Positions 17,644 to 25,985 are shown, counted from the stretch's first letter. The stretch: 64,000 nt of DNA from Ktedonobacter robiniae (GCF_016587375.1 NZ_BNJG01000003.1:1426001-1490000), one strand, 5' to 3'. Numbers and translations: made by a program. The notes: generated by a model not told the origin, from the letters alone.

Positions 17644-18217
17644 GGTCGGCCTCCAATTCCTGCACAAGACGCTCTGTTTTGCGTTTGGCACGCCGTTGCC
17701 CATAGAGCCGGGCGCAGAACGAGTACACGATGCTGGTGAGGTCTGAGAGCAGGTCTTCTGTGCCATTGTCGGCCTGATTGACGACCTCGATCTCACGCCC
17801 ATAGGTTTGAAGCAGGGTCTCGATGTAACGGAACCCGAAGCGGGTACCCCGGTCCTTGTGTTCAATGACGATACGGCCCACACTTGGATCGGCCAAGAGA
17901 GCCAGAAACTTCGGCCGATTGTCATTGACGCCAGAGCCAATTTCCTTGACAACTTTGCCCACTTGATAGCCACGGGCAGCGCAGTAGGCAACCAACCGCT
18001 CAGCTTGACTGTCCAGGTTGGTCTTGTTTTCTGCGGAAGACACCCGCGTGTAGACCACGGTTTGAGGCTTCGATGAGGGGACTGACACCCTGGTTGGCTC
18101 GTCGATGAGAATCGTGTGAGCCCCTACGCGCCGCCCCTGGATTTTCCCGTCCCGGAACCAACGCCAGGCTGTCTCATAGCGGACCCCTTGTTGTTTCGCG
18201 TAATCACTGAGTTTCAT
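17630..18217 (-). CDS. tnpA: IS607-type serine recombinase (TnpA)
   Basis: 195 residues. A MerR-like DNA-binding domain comes first (KLSDYAKQQGVRYETAWRWF), which is the IS607 order, the reverse of most resolvases. The serine recombinase domain follows, with the nucleophile serine in VVYTRVSS and the partner stretch LDSQAERL. RPKFLALLADPSVGRIVIEHKDR and GTRFGFRYIETLL complete the fold. The preferred ATG is at 18217, only six bases after a consensus -10 box, implying a leaderless message. Confidence 0.92.
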   Translation of the reverse strand: MKLSDYAKQQGVRYETAWRWFRDGKIQGRRVGAHTILIDEPTRVSVPSSKPQTVVYTRVSSAENKTNLDSQAERLVAYCAARGYQVGKVVKEIGSGVNDNRPKFLALLADPSVGRIVIEHKDRGTRFGFRYIETLLQTYGREIEVVNQADNGTEDLLSDLTSIVYSFCARLYGQRRAKRKTERLVQELEADRAPG

Positions 18218-18223
18218 GCTCAA

Positions 18224-18252
18224 ATCATACTATGCTACTCAATGATTGTCAA
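18224..18252 (-). promoter_or_regulatory. Consensus sigma-70 promoter of tnpA, leaderless
   Basis: On the minus strand TTGACA (18247-18252) and TATGAT (18224-18229) are separated by exactly 17 bases. Transcription should begin at about 18217-18218, which is the A of the tnpA ATG, so no room remains for a ribosome binding site. Confidence 0.8.
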
Positions 18253-18323
18253 GAATTCGCTATACTTTCAAAGATCGGTTTCAATACTTGTTTCCACTAT
18301 CGAGAAGAAAAAGGAAAAGATCC

Positions 18324-18573
18324 ATGTCTGTTCCACCTACGATCTTTATACAAGAAGCTCTTCAGGTTGCTACAGAGGGTTTAAAAAACGGGGAATTGCC
18401 TATCTGGGTGGCAACGAAAGGATTAGGGCTTTCCTGCGTACCGTGTCCCTCTCATCGAGGGTGGATTGCTCAAGCAAGAGAGCTTAAACCTCTTCAACGC
18501 TTATGTTACACACCATCCTTCTTCCTCTGGACCTCTGTGGGAATATGCCAAAGCGTTGATTGGGAGCGTCTAA
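18324..18573 (+). pseudogene. Broken nucleoside (CMP/dCMP-type) deaminase
   Basis: A good ribosome binding site (AAGGA) precedes an ATG at 18324. The first 27 residues match the start of small zinc-dependent nucleoside deaminases (IFIQEALQVATEGLKNGELP). The frame then loses similarity. A C-terminal deaminase-like stretch, IEGGLLKQESLNLF followed by PLWEYAKALIGSV and TAA at 18571, sits in another frame. The middle, which would hold the HxE and PCxxC zinc motifs, is deleted. The gene is therefore non-functional. It lies beside the IS607 element, which may have contributed to its decay. Confidence 0.55.
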
Positions 18574-19093
18574 CAAAAATAGACTGAGAATCCTAACTCA
18601 TGTGGACACAAATAACGGTCTCAGAGAGAGTCTTGGAAACCATCCTTCGAGAAAAACAAAGGATTCCCCAGTTCGTTCCTCTATCTTTCCTCTATCTTTG
18701 ACTCTATAGAAAACACATGCTATTATTCCCTCACTACCTGAACTTACAGACGATCTCTCATGAAAGGCAAAGCGCTATGGCTACCGGTTACCGAACGGCA
18801 AAAGGTATTGCGCGCACCCCCTATTGCAGCGCTCTTGTATTGGCCCAGAGCCTCATTGTGCCTTTTTTCAGGAACGTGCCAAATCATCCTCTCGCATAAA
18901 CTGAACAAAATCAATGAAGAGGCTGTGGGCAAAACCGTTCATGGTCTTTTTGTTGCGCCCAACACAGGCCGTGGAGCGTGCAAGATAGGCTGTGCGGTCT
19001 GTTAACTGCGCCTGTTTCCTCGCCCTTTCTTGCACGCATAGAGAGCAGTTTTCATGTGTAATAGTTTCTTCAGGCAAGGAAGGAAACACAGCG
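18574..19093 (+). other. Leader region of the ABC exporter with a Cys-rich open frame
   Basis: An open frame from ATG 18760 to TAA 19005 would encode 81 residues ending in GRGACKIGCAVC. There is no convincing ribosome binding site and the first half is not protein-like. An internal inverted repeat GCGTGCAAGA (18976-18985) / TCTTGCACGC (19028-19037) could fold in the message just ahead of the exporter start. The Cys-rich end next to two exporter genes is suggestive of a small peptide substrate but is weak evidence. A remnant of an older gene is equally possible. Confidence 0.3.
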
Positions 19094-20905
19094 ATGTATG
19101 TACACAAAAAGGATTATCTTCCTCTTCTGCGAACCTATCTTGGAGCGCAGTGGCGCTCGGTCCTGTTGATGAGTCTTCTGCTGCTCATCAGCATCGGATT
19201 GCAATTGGCCAATCCGCAATTATTGCAGATATTTATTGACGCGGTATTACAAGGATCTGCCCAGAGTACGCTGATCCTTATCGGCGTGCTCTTCGTCGTC
19301 CTTGCTCTGAGCACGCAGGGCGCGTCGATTGTAGCGACGTACTTGAGCGAGAATGTGGCCTGGACCGCAACCAATCGCCTGCGCGAGGATCTGATCAGCC
19401 ACTGTCTGACGCTAGATATGTCTTTCCATAAGGCTCATACGCCTGGCGAGCTGATTCAGCGTGTTGATGGGGATGTCGATGCGCTCGCGAGCTTCTTCTC
19501 ACAGGCGATTATCCAACTCGTAGGGAACCTCATTCTGCTGCTTGGGATTGTACTGGTGCTTTTTCAGAAGGACTGGTACCTGGGCCTGATGATGCTGGGC
19601 TTTACCGCGCTGGCCTTCGTCCTCCTGGCGCTTTTACAAAAGTATGGCAGGCCATTCTGGCTGGCTTATCAAGTGAAGTATGCTGAGTTCTTTGGTCAGC
19701 TAGGCGAGCACTTAGAGGGGACTGAGGAAGTACGAGCGAATGGTGCCACGAGCTTTGTGATGCGCCGCTTCCACCAATTTGCTCGCCAGTGGTGGCAGAT
19801 CGACTATCGCCGTTCAGTGGCAGAGTTCCTACAATTTGCTGGGACTCTCACCATTTTCTCTCTGGGGAATATCTTGGCGCTGGCCGTTGGGGCCTGGCTG
19901 CTGGGCGCGCACGCCATCTCGCTTGGTACGGTCTATGAGGTCTTTTATTATACCAACCTGATCATTCTCCCTATCAAGCAGATCCGTAATCAGATTCAGG
20001 ACTTGCAAACCGCAGATGCGAGCATCGAACGTATCCAGAACTTGCTGAAGACACGCTCGACACTGACGGACGCTCACTGGCCCGTTCAGAACACCGCATT
20101 GCCTGGCACGGATACCTCTCAGACATACATGCTGCGCGAGCGTTACCAGGCACTGCCAGTTGGAGCGCTTGAGGTCGCGTTCGAGCACATTACCTTTGGG
20201 TACAATGTGGACGAGCCGGTGCTGCGCGATGTGAATTTCCATCTGCCCGCTGGCAAGGTCCTAGGCGTGCTGGGTCGGACGGGGAGCGGCAAAACGACGC
20301 TGGCGCGTTTATTGCTGCGCTTCTACGATGCCCAGTCTGGCGAGATACGCTTGAGCGGCGTGCCTCTCCAGAAGATCGAGTTGGAGCAGGTACGTCGGCG
20401 CATGGCCATGGTCACCCAGGATGTGCAGCTCTTCCAGGGGAACGTGCGCGACAACCTGACCTTCTTCAAGCGCCATGTGCCCGATGCGCAGATCAACGCC
20501 GTCCTCAATGAACTGGGTTTGGGGCGCTGGTTGCAGGCACTGCCCAATGGTCTGGGAAGCGAATTGGGGGTTGGCGGCGCGGGCCTCTCGGCTGGTGAAG
20601 CCCAGTTGCTGGCATTTGCGCGAGCTTTTCTCGAAAATTCAGATCTGGTGCTGCTAGATGAGGCTTCATCGCGCCTCGATCCTGCAACTGAACAAGTCAT
20701 AGAACGGGCCATAGAACGGCTATTACATGGGAGAACTGGCATTATTATAGCCCATCGCCTGGCCACGGTGCAGCGCGCCGACTATATTCTGATTTTGCAG
20801 CATGGCCAGATACTCGAATTCGGCCCGCGCGCGGAACTGCTGGCTAATCCTGCCTCGCATTTTTCGCAGTTGTTGGCCAATAATCTCCAGGTAGTACTTT
20901 CATGA
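19094..20905 (+). CDS. ABC exporter subunit A (half-transporter)
   Basis: 603 residues: six membrane helices in the first 320 residues and an ATPase domain. Walker A is GRTGSGKTT near residue 395, the signature is LSAGE near 497 in place of LSGGQ, and Walker B LVLLDEASSRLD near 518 keeps the catalytic glutamate. The switch histidine is present in IIIAHRLATV. The ATG at 19094 with GGAAGGAAA upstream is preferred over 18992. The next gene starts within ATGA overlapping this stop, so the two form a heterodimer. The non-standard signature here pairs with the non-standard Walker B of the partner to give one degenerate ATP site. The substrate is unknown; a lipid, peptide or drug are all possible. 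Confidence 0.93.
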   Translation: MYVHKKDYLPLLRTYLGAQWRSVLLMSLLLLISIGLQLANPQLLQIFIDAVLQGSAQSTLILIGVLFVVLALSTQGASIVATYLSENVAWTATNRLREDLISHCLTLDMSFHKAHTPGELIQRVDGDVDALASFFSQAIIQLVGNLILLLGIVLVLFQKDWYLGLMMLGFTALAFVLLALLQKYGRPFWLAYQVKYAEFFGQLGEHLEGTEEVRANGATSFVMRRFHQFARQWWQIDYRRSVAEFLQFAGTLTIFSLGNILALAVGAWLLGAHAISLGTVYEVFYYTNLIILPIKQIRNQIQDLQTADASIERIQNLLKTRSTLTDAHWPVQNTALPGTDTSQTYMLRERYQALPVGALEVAFEHITFGYNVDEPVLRDVNFHLPAGKVLGVLGRTGSGKTTLARLLLRFYDAQSGEIRLSGVPLQKIELEQVRRRMAMVTQDVQLFQGNVRDNLTFFKRHVPDAQINAVLNELGLGRWLQALPNGLGSELGVGGAGLSAGEAQLLAFARAFLENSDLVLLDEASSRLDPATEQVIERAIERLLHGRTGIIIAHRLATVQRADYILILQHGQILEFGPRAELLANPASHFSQLLANNLQVVLS

Positions 20906-22701
20906 AAAACCTCCAGGTTCTGTGGCGATTGATTTGTTATCGCCCGATACTCTATAGCGCCGCAACCATACTCTGGATACTCAACGTGCTCACACCACTT
21001 CCCATGGGTCTGCTCGTGCAACACTACTTGAACGAACTTGCGCGGACGCAGCAACTCACCTCGGGACTCCAGCGGCTCAACTGGCTAGCTCTGGCCTTGA
21101 TCCTGGGCAGTGGTCTCTGTGCTCTGAGTAGCGGTGTGCTGGGGCGTCTCTTGCGTTTTTCTGTGGCCCAATTGCTCCGGCGCAACCTGTTGCAACGCGT
21201 ACTGGAGCAGCCAGGCGCGTCAGCCTTCTCTCATACGTTGGGGGAAACGCTCAGCCGCTTTCGCTCGGATGTGGAGCAATTCGATCGGGCGGTAGACTGG
21301 AGCATCGATGCCGTTGGGCACATACTGTTCGCCCTCCTCGCCCTGATCGTCCTGTTGAAGGTAAGCGTGCTTGTCACTGTGCTCATCTATCTGCCGCTGG
21401 CCGGAGTGGTCGCTACAACCCAGGCCATGTATGCGCGCTTGCAACGTTTCCGCAAGTCCAGCCGCCAGGCCAGCGGGAACGTTGCAAGCGCGCTGGGCGA
21501 GATCTTTGGGACGGTCCAGGCGATCCAGCTTGCCAGAGCCGAACAGGCAGTTGTAGAACATGTCCGTACCCTGAACAAGCGCAGACGCGTGGCTATGCTC
21601 AAAGATCGCGTCGTCGAGCAATTAGTGAACTCGACCGTTGGAAATATCACAGGACTGGGCACGGGATTTGTGTTGATGCTGGTCGCCCAATCGCTGCACA
21701 CCTTCCAGCTTGGGATCGGTGACTTGGCGCTCTTTCTCTACTATTTGCCATTTGTTGCTGACTTTAGCAAATTTACTGGAACCTTTATGGCCCATCTCGC
21801 CCAGACGAGGATCTCTCACCAAAGACTGCTTGCCATCTCCCAGGGGATGAGCGAAGGGAAACTCGTTGAGTATCATCCGCTCTATCTTTCCAGCTCACTC
21901 CCAGAGCCACATCTAGAACAGGCAAGACCCGATAATGGACTACAGGAGTTGAGCGCGACAAACCTGACCTATCGCTATCCTGAGAGTGGGCGCGGCATCG
22001 ACGGAATCAACCTGCGTGTGCGGCGCGGGTCGATCACCGTGATCACGGGGCGCGTGGCTTCCGGCAAAACGACGCTTCTGCGTGTGTTGCTGGGTCTGCT
22101 GCCGCGCGAGGTGGGCGAGATATCCTGGAACGGGCAGAAGGTGCACGATCCGGCAAGCTTCTTTGTTCCGCCACGCAGCGCCTACACCGCCCAGATTCCC
22201 CACCTCTTCAGCGCTACGCTCAAAGAGAATATCCTGCTGGATCAGCCGGAGACGCAGGAGGCGCTCCAGGCAGCTGTGCACGCGGCGGTCATGGAGCAGG
22301 ATGTAGAGATGTTGGAGCATGGTCTGGAAACCACCGTAGGGGCGCGCGGCGTCAAGCTCTCCGGTGGCCAGGTCCAGCGCGCCGCAGCAGCTCGCATGTT
22401 CGCGCGTTCCGCAGACCTGCTAGTCTTCGATGATCTCTCCAGCGCCCTGGATGTGACTACTGAGCAACAGCTCTGGGAGCGGCTCCTGGCCCGGCAGAGC
22501 GAGGAACATCCCCTCACCTGCCTGCTCGTCTCTCATCGCCGCTCCGTACTCCAGCGCGCTGACCATATTCTTGTCCTCAATGAGGGTCGTGTCGAGGCTA
22601 GCGGCACCGCTGCAGATCTCCTGCTCACTTCCTCTGAGTTTCGTGCCATCTGGTCTAGCGAAACAGAAGAGGCTTCTGTTCATAAAGGAGATACCGTGTA
22701 A
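20902..22701 (+). CDS. ABC exporter subunit B (half-transporter)
   Basis: 599 residues with six N-terminal helices and a C-terminal ATPase. Walker A is GRVASGKTT near residue 382, and the signature LSGGQVQRAAAARM near 485 is canonical. Walker B reads LLVFDDLSSALD: the catalytic glutamate is replaced by aspartate. The histidine in LLVSHRRSVL is kept. Translation starts at the ATG overlapping the stop of subunit A (ATGA), so synthesis is coupled. With subunit A this gives one working ATP site (A Walker motifs + B signature) and one degenerate site, as in BmrCD- and TM287/288-like exporters. Confidence 0.93.
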   Translation: MKNLQVLWRLICYRPILYSAATILWILNVLTPLPMGLLVQHYLNELARTQQLTSGLQRLNWLALALILGSGLCALSSGVLGRLLRFSVAQLLRRNLLQRVLEQPGASAFSHTLGETLSRFRSDVEQFDRAVDWSIDAVGHILFALLALIVLLKVSVLVTVLIYLPLAGVVATTQAMYARLQRFRKSSRQASGNVASALGEIFGTVQAIQLARAEQAVVEHVRTLNKRRRVAMLKDRVVEQLVNSTVGNITGLGTGFVLMLVAQSLHTFQLGIGDLALFLYYLPFVADFSKFTGTFMAHLAQTRISHQRLLAISQGMSEGKLVEYHPLYLSSSLPEPHLEQARPDNGLQELSATNLTYRYPESGRGIDGINLRVRRGSITVITGRVASGKTTLLRVLLGLLPREVGEISWNGQKVHDPASFFVPPRSAYTAQIPHLFSATLKENILLDQPETQEALQAAVHAAVMEQDVEMLEHGLETTVGARGVKLSGGQVQRAAAARMFARSADLLVFDDLSSALDVTTEQQLWERLLARQSEEHPLTCLLVSHRRSVLQRADHILVLNEGRVEASGTAADLLLTSSEFRAIWSSETEEASVHKGDTV

Positions 22702-22751
22702 AAGCCTCTTCACAGCTTCAGAAAGAGAACTTATCCCGAATTTTGCAAGAG

Positions 22752-22801
22752 GATACCACGAAGTCGAAGAAAACGCTGCTTTTCTTCGACTTCGTGGTAT
22801 C
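22752..22801 (+). terminator. Long hairpin after the ABC exporter
   Basis: Arms GATACCACGAAGTCGAAG and CTTCGACTTCGTGGTATC pair perfectly, extended by AAAA/TTTT, around a six-base loop. It sits 50 bases past the exporter stop. No T-run follows on the plus strand. Confidence 0.5.
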
Positions 22802-22849
22802 TGGGAGAGCGGCTTCTCACGTAGGGTGATGGTCTCATCCAATAGCTCA

Positions 22850-23111
22850 AGATTTCAGGTACGCTTTTGGCCAAGCATGGACTCATCGATGATGGTAACT
22901 TTGCCCATAGGATGGATAACTCACTTCCATTGTTTTACTCACCTTTTCTTATTGAGCCCGTTCAAGCTGGAAAATCCTGCTTTTCTTGGTGGCGAAAGAG
23001 TCTATCGAGATAGAAACAAATCCCTGAAATCATCGCAGGGTCCAAGCTAGCCTGGACTGGCTTGCGCAGCAGTATGTTGCCATTTCCCCTTACCCATTTC
23101 AGAAAAAATGA
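22850..23111 (+). pseudogene. Decayed coding remnant, frameshifted
   Basis: One frame gives a protein-like stretch AKHGLIDDGNFAHRMDNSLP continuing through PLFYSPFLIEPVQAG. A second frame then gives RVQASLDWLAQQYVAIS and ends PYPFQKK with TGA at 23109. No start codon or intact domain is found and I cannot name the ancestor. It is probably the 3' end of a lost gene between the exporter and the acetyltransferases. Confidence 0.35.
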
Positions 23112-23125
23112 ATGAATTTGAGAAA

Positions 23126-23154
23126 TCGACAAAAATCAGGTGTTATGATATTAT
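23126..23154 (+). promoter_or_regulatory. Candidate promoter for the acetyltransferase genes
   Basis: TCGACA and TATTAT are 17 bases apart, each one mismatch from consensus, in an AT-rich stretch about 88 bases upstream of the first GNAT start. Confidence 0.4.
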
Positions 23155-23241
23155 GAAAGTCTGCTTGGTTATTTTAGCTAATATATATGTTTATATGTTA
23201 TAGTGCATTATTGGTGTATTTTTGGAAAGGCCTTGTTTGCT

Positions 23242-23772
23242 ATGACTGCTATTTTCTCGCCTCATTTGCCTGTGCTTGAAGGAGTGACGTATCGGCAGCC
23301 GCGTGGTATGGAGGATGCGGAGACATTGGTGGCCCTGTTTGAGGCCTGCCGTGAGGCCGACCAGATCGTTAGCGTGAGCACGCTTGAAAGTATGCCGATG
23401 CTCGCGGATGTACAGGAGCTGTTGCAGCGGGTCGATCCCGCGAACATGCTTGTGGCCTGCGCTGGAGAGGAGATCATCGGCTTTGTGCGCCTGACATGGT
23501 GGCGCGAGGATTCGGGCACCTGGGCCTACTTGCATATGGGGCGTGTCGTGCCTGCCTGGCGCGGGCGTGGCCTGGGAACGGGTCTGCTTCACTGGGCCGA
23601 GGAGCGCCTGCATACCCTGGCGAACAGCAATCCAGACGTCGAGAAATGGGAGTATGCCGCCAATCCCCTAGGCATAAACACCTCGTCTACTGAGTTGCTC
23701 CAGCACGAAGGCTATTACCAGGCCTGGACAGGTGTGATCTATGAGTTATCTGACCTGAAGAATCTGCCCTAG
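23242..23772 (+). CDS. GNAT-family N-acetyltransferase
   Basis: 176 residues. The acetyl-CoA-binding motif A is seen as MGRVVPAWRGRGLGTGLLHWAEERL (R/Q-x2-G-x-G/A form, RGRGLG) after a beta-strand with EEIIGFVRLTW. The C-terminal NTSSTELLQHEGYYQ part is also typical. The acceptor substrate cannot be told. The ATG at 23242 is chosen over 23203 because GGAAAGG lies upstream and the earlier codons are unlike the family. It is followed 24 bases later by a second GNAT gene, so the two are probably co-transcribed. Confidence 0.85.
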   Translation: MTAIFSPHLPVLEGVTYRQPRGMEDAETLVALFEACREADQIVSVSTLESMPMLADVQELLQRVDPANMLVACAGEEIIGFVRLTWWREDSGTWAYLHMGRVVPAWRGRGLGTGLLHWAEERLHTLANSNPDVEKWEYAANPLGINTSSTELLQHEGYYQAWTGVIYELSDLKNLP

Positions 23773-23796
23773 GCAAGCTTTGAGGCTGAATATAGG

Positions 23797-24234
23797 GTGA
23801 GCATCATTCGTCCCGAACTCTATCGTACCTTGTGGGAGGCACAGAATAACGAGTTCTGGGCCGATCAGAGAGCCTTTGGTATCGAGGTTGCTGACGAGGC
23901 AGCCTATCAGGAGTATCTTGCTAACTTCGAGCAGGGGCGCGTTGATCCTACGCTCTGGTACCTGCTCTTCGCGGGCGAGCGTCCCGTTGCCACCGTGCAG
24001 ATGCATATAGTAGGCGATATAGGTGTGATCGATGAAGTGAGCACCCATCCCGACTACCGGCGCAAGGGCCTGGCACGAAGCCTGATCCTGCATGCGCTCT
24101 ACCGCCTTCGCGAGCGCGGAGTGATGCGCGTCAGCATCAGTACCGCTGAAAAGAACCACCAGGCGCGCCCCCTCTATGAGAAGCTCGGCTTCCAGCTCGT
24201 CAAAACCCTCCCTCGCTATCGCAAACAAGCCTAA
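23797..24234 (+). CDS. GNAT-family N-acetyltransferase
   Basis: 145 residues starting with GTG, 24 bases after the preceding GNAT stop. Motif A is DEVSTHPDYRRKGLARSLILHAL with the RRKGLA acetyl-CoA loop, and the last part RPLYEKLGFQLVKTLPRYR is the usual YEKLGF end. The N-terminal half (YRTLWEAQNNEFWADQ) is not conserved in a way that tells the substrate. Tandem GNAT genes like this often modify small molecules or protein N-termini. Confidence 0.85.
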   Translation: MSIIRPELYRTLWEAQNNEFWADQRAFGIEVADEAAYQEYLANFEQGRVDPTLWYLLFAGERPVATVQMHIVGDIGVIDEVSTHPDYRRKGLARSLILHALYRLRERGVMRVSISTAEKNHQARPLYEKLGFQLVKTLPRYRKQA

Positions 24235-24365
24235 AGAGTGCTCGTGCCTTCGGCACTCAGGGTAAAGGGATGTTGTCCTGTCGATTTGCGTTGAGCCAGA
24301 AAGCGTGCGAACATAATAGAAGAGGTAGCCAGACCAAAATTTTAAAGGATCACACAGAAAAAATT

Positions 24366-25094
24366 ATGAAAAACTATCATGCAGCACTTTTTGATATGGA
24401 TGGCGTTGTCGCGGATACCAATCAATCGGTTAGAGACTTCTGGTATATGCTGGCGCGGCGCGAAAAGATTACACTGAGCGAAGAAGATTTTAAGCATCAT
24501 ATTTATGGTTGCCCGGCGGAGCATACCCTGAGCAGACTCTTCCCGCATATGAGCGCCGAGACGCAGCAGGCGATCCATGAAGATATTATGGTTTACGAGC
24601 GCAACATGTATTACCAGGCCATGCCGGGTGTCGTCGACCTCCTGCGCGACTTTAAGCGCCAGGGGATTCTCACCGCGCTCGTTACCAGTGGCAGGCGTTG
24701 GCGCGTCAATCTCGCTTTCCAGCATATTGGTATTAGCGAACTCTTCAACGCTATCGTGACCGTAGAGGATATCACTCACGGTAAGCCCGACCCCGAATGC
24801 TACCTTCTTGGAGCGAGCTTGCTTGGCAAAGCTGCCGAGGATTGCCTGGTCTTTGAAGACGCCGTCAGCGGCATCCGCGCTGGCTATGCCGCCGGCGCGA
24901 CCTGCGTGGGTATCCAGGAAGACGCCGAGCGTGCCCAGGCTCTACGTGATGCCGGAGCCGCCCTCGTCGTTCCCGACTTCCGCTCTATACATCTGGCTCC
25001 ATCCAGTGTGAGCGATTTCAGCACCCTCGTCGTCCAGGCTGATGGTACCAAATACGCCCGCTTCACGCTACAAGCAGATCGCGTGCGTAGGTAA
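24366..25094 (+). CDS. HAD-superfamily phosphatase/mutase (beta-phosphoglucomutase-like)
   Basis: 242 residues with the four HAD motifs: FDMDGVVADT (nucleophile Asp and acid/base Asp), LVTSGRRW (Thr/Ser), the lysine in HGKPDPECY, and the acidic VFEDAVSGIRAG. A helical cap lies between motifs I and II, as in the beta-phosphoglucomutase/phosphoglycolate phosphatase group. The ATG at 24366 begins the family-typical N-terminus; the longer frame from 24270 is not protein-like. The last 30 residues after VVPDFRSI are unique. Substrate not determinable. Confidence 0.87.
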   Translation: MKNYHAALFDMDGVVADTNQSVRDFWYMLARREKITLSEEDFKHHIYGCPAEHTLSRLFPHMSAETQQAIHEDIMVYERNMYYQAMPGVVDLLRDFKRQGILTALVTSGRRWRVNLAFQHIGISELFNAIVTVEDITHGKPDPECYLLGASLLGKAAEDCLVFEDAVSGIRAGYAAGATCVGIQEDAERAQALRDAGAALVVPDFRSIHLAPSSVSDFSTLVVQADGTKYARFTLQADRVRR

Positions 25095-25153
25095 CGCACT
25101 ACTGGCGTACGGCCTACACATCCAGGCAAACAGTAGCCGCGTACGCCAGTAGC
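25095..25153. repeat. Imperfect hairpin made of family 1 repeat
   Basis: GCACTACTGGCGTAC faces an exact inverse copy of the 23-base repeat (25131-25153; its plus-strand sequence begins CAGTAGCCGCGTACGCC). The hairpin lies between convergent coding sequences: the HAD gene ends at 25094 and the minus-strand fragment ends at 25157. Confidence 0.65.
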
Positions 25154-25156
25154 GGC

Positions 25157-25285
25157 CTATTGCTTATCAAGGGCGTAAAAGAGGGTTGGCAGGCCGTGTT
25201 CATCCGCGTCTTTATAATAGAAGGCGTCGAAATCATCCGCGCGCAGATAGCGCACCGCCAGGCGCTCGGTCTCAAAGACGATCAT
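25157..25285 (-). pseudogene. 42-residue GNAT N-terminal fragment fused to a foreign tail
   Basis: From an ATG at 25285, preceded by AAGGGG, the frame reads MIVFETERLAVRYLRADDFD. This is the characteristic first strand and helix of GNAT acetyltransferases of the RimJ/RimL kind. It then departs from the family (KDADEHGLPTLFYALDKQ) and stops at 25157. The acetyl-CoA motif is absent. It looks like a deletion that joined the beginning of one gene to the end of another. Its good ribosome site means a short peptide could still be made. Confidence 0.45.
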
Positions 25286-25433
25286 TTCCGGAATCCCCTT
25301 AATCATGCGGAATTGTTATCTATCACACTTCAGTTTATTGGCGAACTTCTACACTATATCAGAGCCGTGTAAAAGCGGGCAAATGCGAGGCTGTTGAGAG
25401 CAGGCTATATATTTTTTGAGGAGAGACAACAAT

Positions 25434-25985
25434 ATGACAGTATTTGTTGAGAGTCATCGTCTCACGGCTGAGACGATCAAGCGTCGTCATGGCGAGGCGC
25501 AGGTTATCGATGTTACATCGCGTGGGGCTGATCCCTGGGTGCGTTTCAGTCCCTTCTATCCGCATGGCGATATCCCTGTGCCTTTCTCACCAGGATATAC
25601 CAGTCAGAGCGTCGAGGGTGTCTGGCAGGGCTTGAAGGTTTTCGAGCTTGCTGGCGTCGACATTGGCAAGTTTCGTGTTGCTAATATGAAGGGCATCAAG
25701 CGTTCTGGTCGCAGCCTGGGCAGTGTGCTTGGGCATCGCGAGGGCGTGGATGGGAAGCGCCTGCTGGGCTATCGCGAGGCACGCTCGGCCATCTACCTGC
25801 CCACCTATCGCTGGGTCCTGGAGAACAAACTCCAGCCTGAACTTGACACCTTGCGCCAGCTCTCCGCCCAGGCGAGTGTGATTCTTTTAGATTACGAGAT
25901 TAATGCCAACATTGATGACCTGCGCCGCCCCATCTCCCACGCTGCCCTCATCAAAGCGTACCTGGAGAACAACTGGCCTGAGTAA
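25434..25985 (+). CDS. Conserved hypothetical protein (about 183 residues)
   Basis: 183 residues, no signal or membrane segment. Features include RGADPWVRFSPFYPHGDIPV near the N-terminus, a middle stretch KFRVANMKGIKRSGRSLGSV, and LLGYREARSAIYLPTYRWVL. The later part is helical and acidic. The even spacing of W, F and Y with no catalytic triad visible suggests a compact soluble protein. I recall similar proteins annotated only as domains of unknown function in actinobacteria and Chloroflexota. The ATG at 25434 has GGAGA 9 bases upstream and is preferred over 25416. Confidence 0.75.
   Translation: MTVFVESHRLTAETIKRRHGEAQVIDVTSRGADPWVRFSPFYPHGDIPVPFSPGYTSQSVEGVWQGLKVFELAGVDIGKFRVANMKGIKRSGRSLGSVLGHREGVDGKRLLGYREARSAIYLPTYRWVLENKLQPELDTLRQLSAQASVILLDYEINANIDDLRRPISHAALIKAYLENNWPE

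Larger units (their letters stand above)
16250..18290 (-). mobile_element. IS607-family element (tnpA serine recombinase + tnpB)
   Basis: The two overlapping genes tnpA and tnpB define a complete, apparently intact IS607-type transposon. Elements of this family have no terminal inverted repeats and insert between short GG dinucleotides, so the ends given here are approximate. They are bracketed by the methyltransferase start at 16124 and the deaminase remnant at 18324. All catalytic residues of both proteins are present and the tnpA promoter matches consensus, so the element may still be active. Confidence 0.8.

Noticed and set aside
17428..17991. Upstream extension of the TnpB frame to 17991
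   Set aside because: That part lies within tnpA in another frame; the family N-terminus begins at the GTG at 17643.
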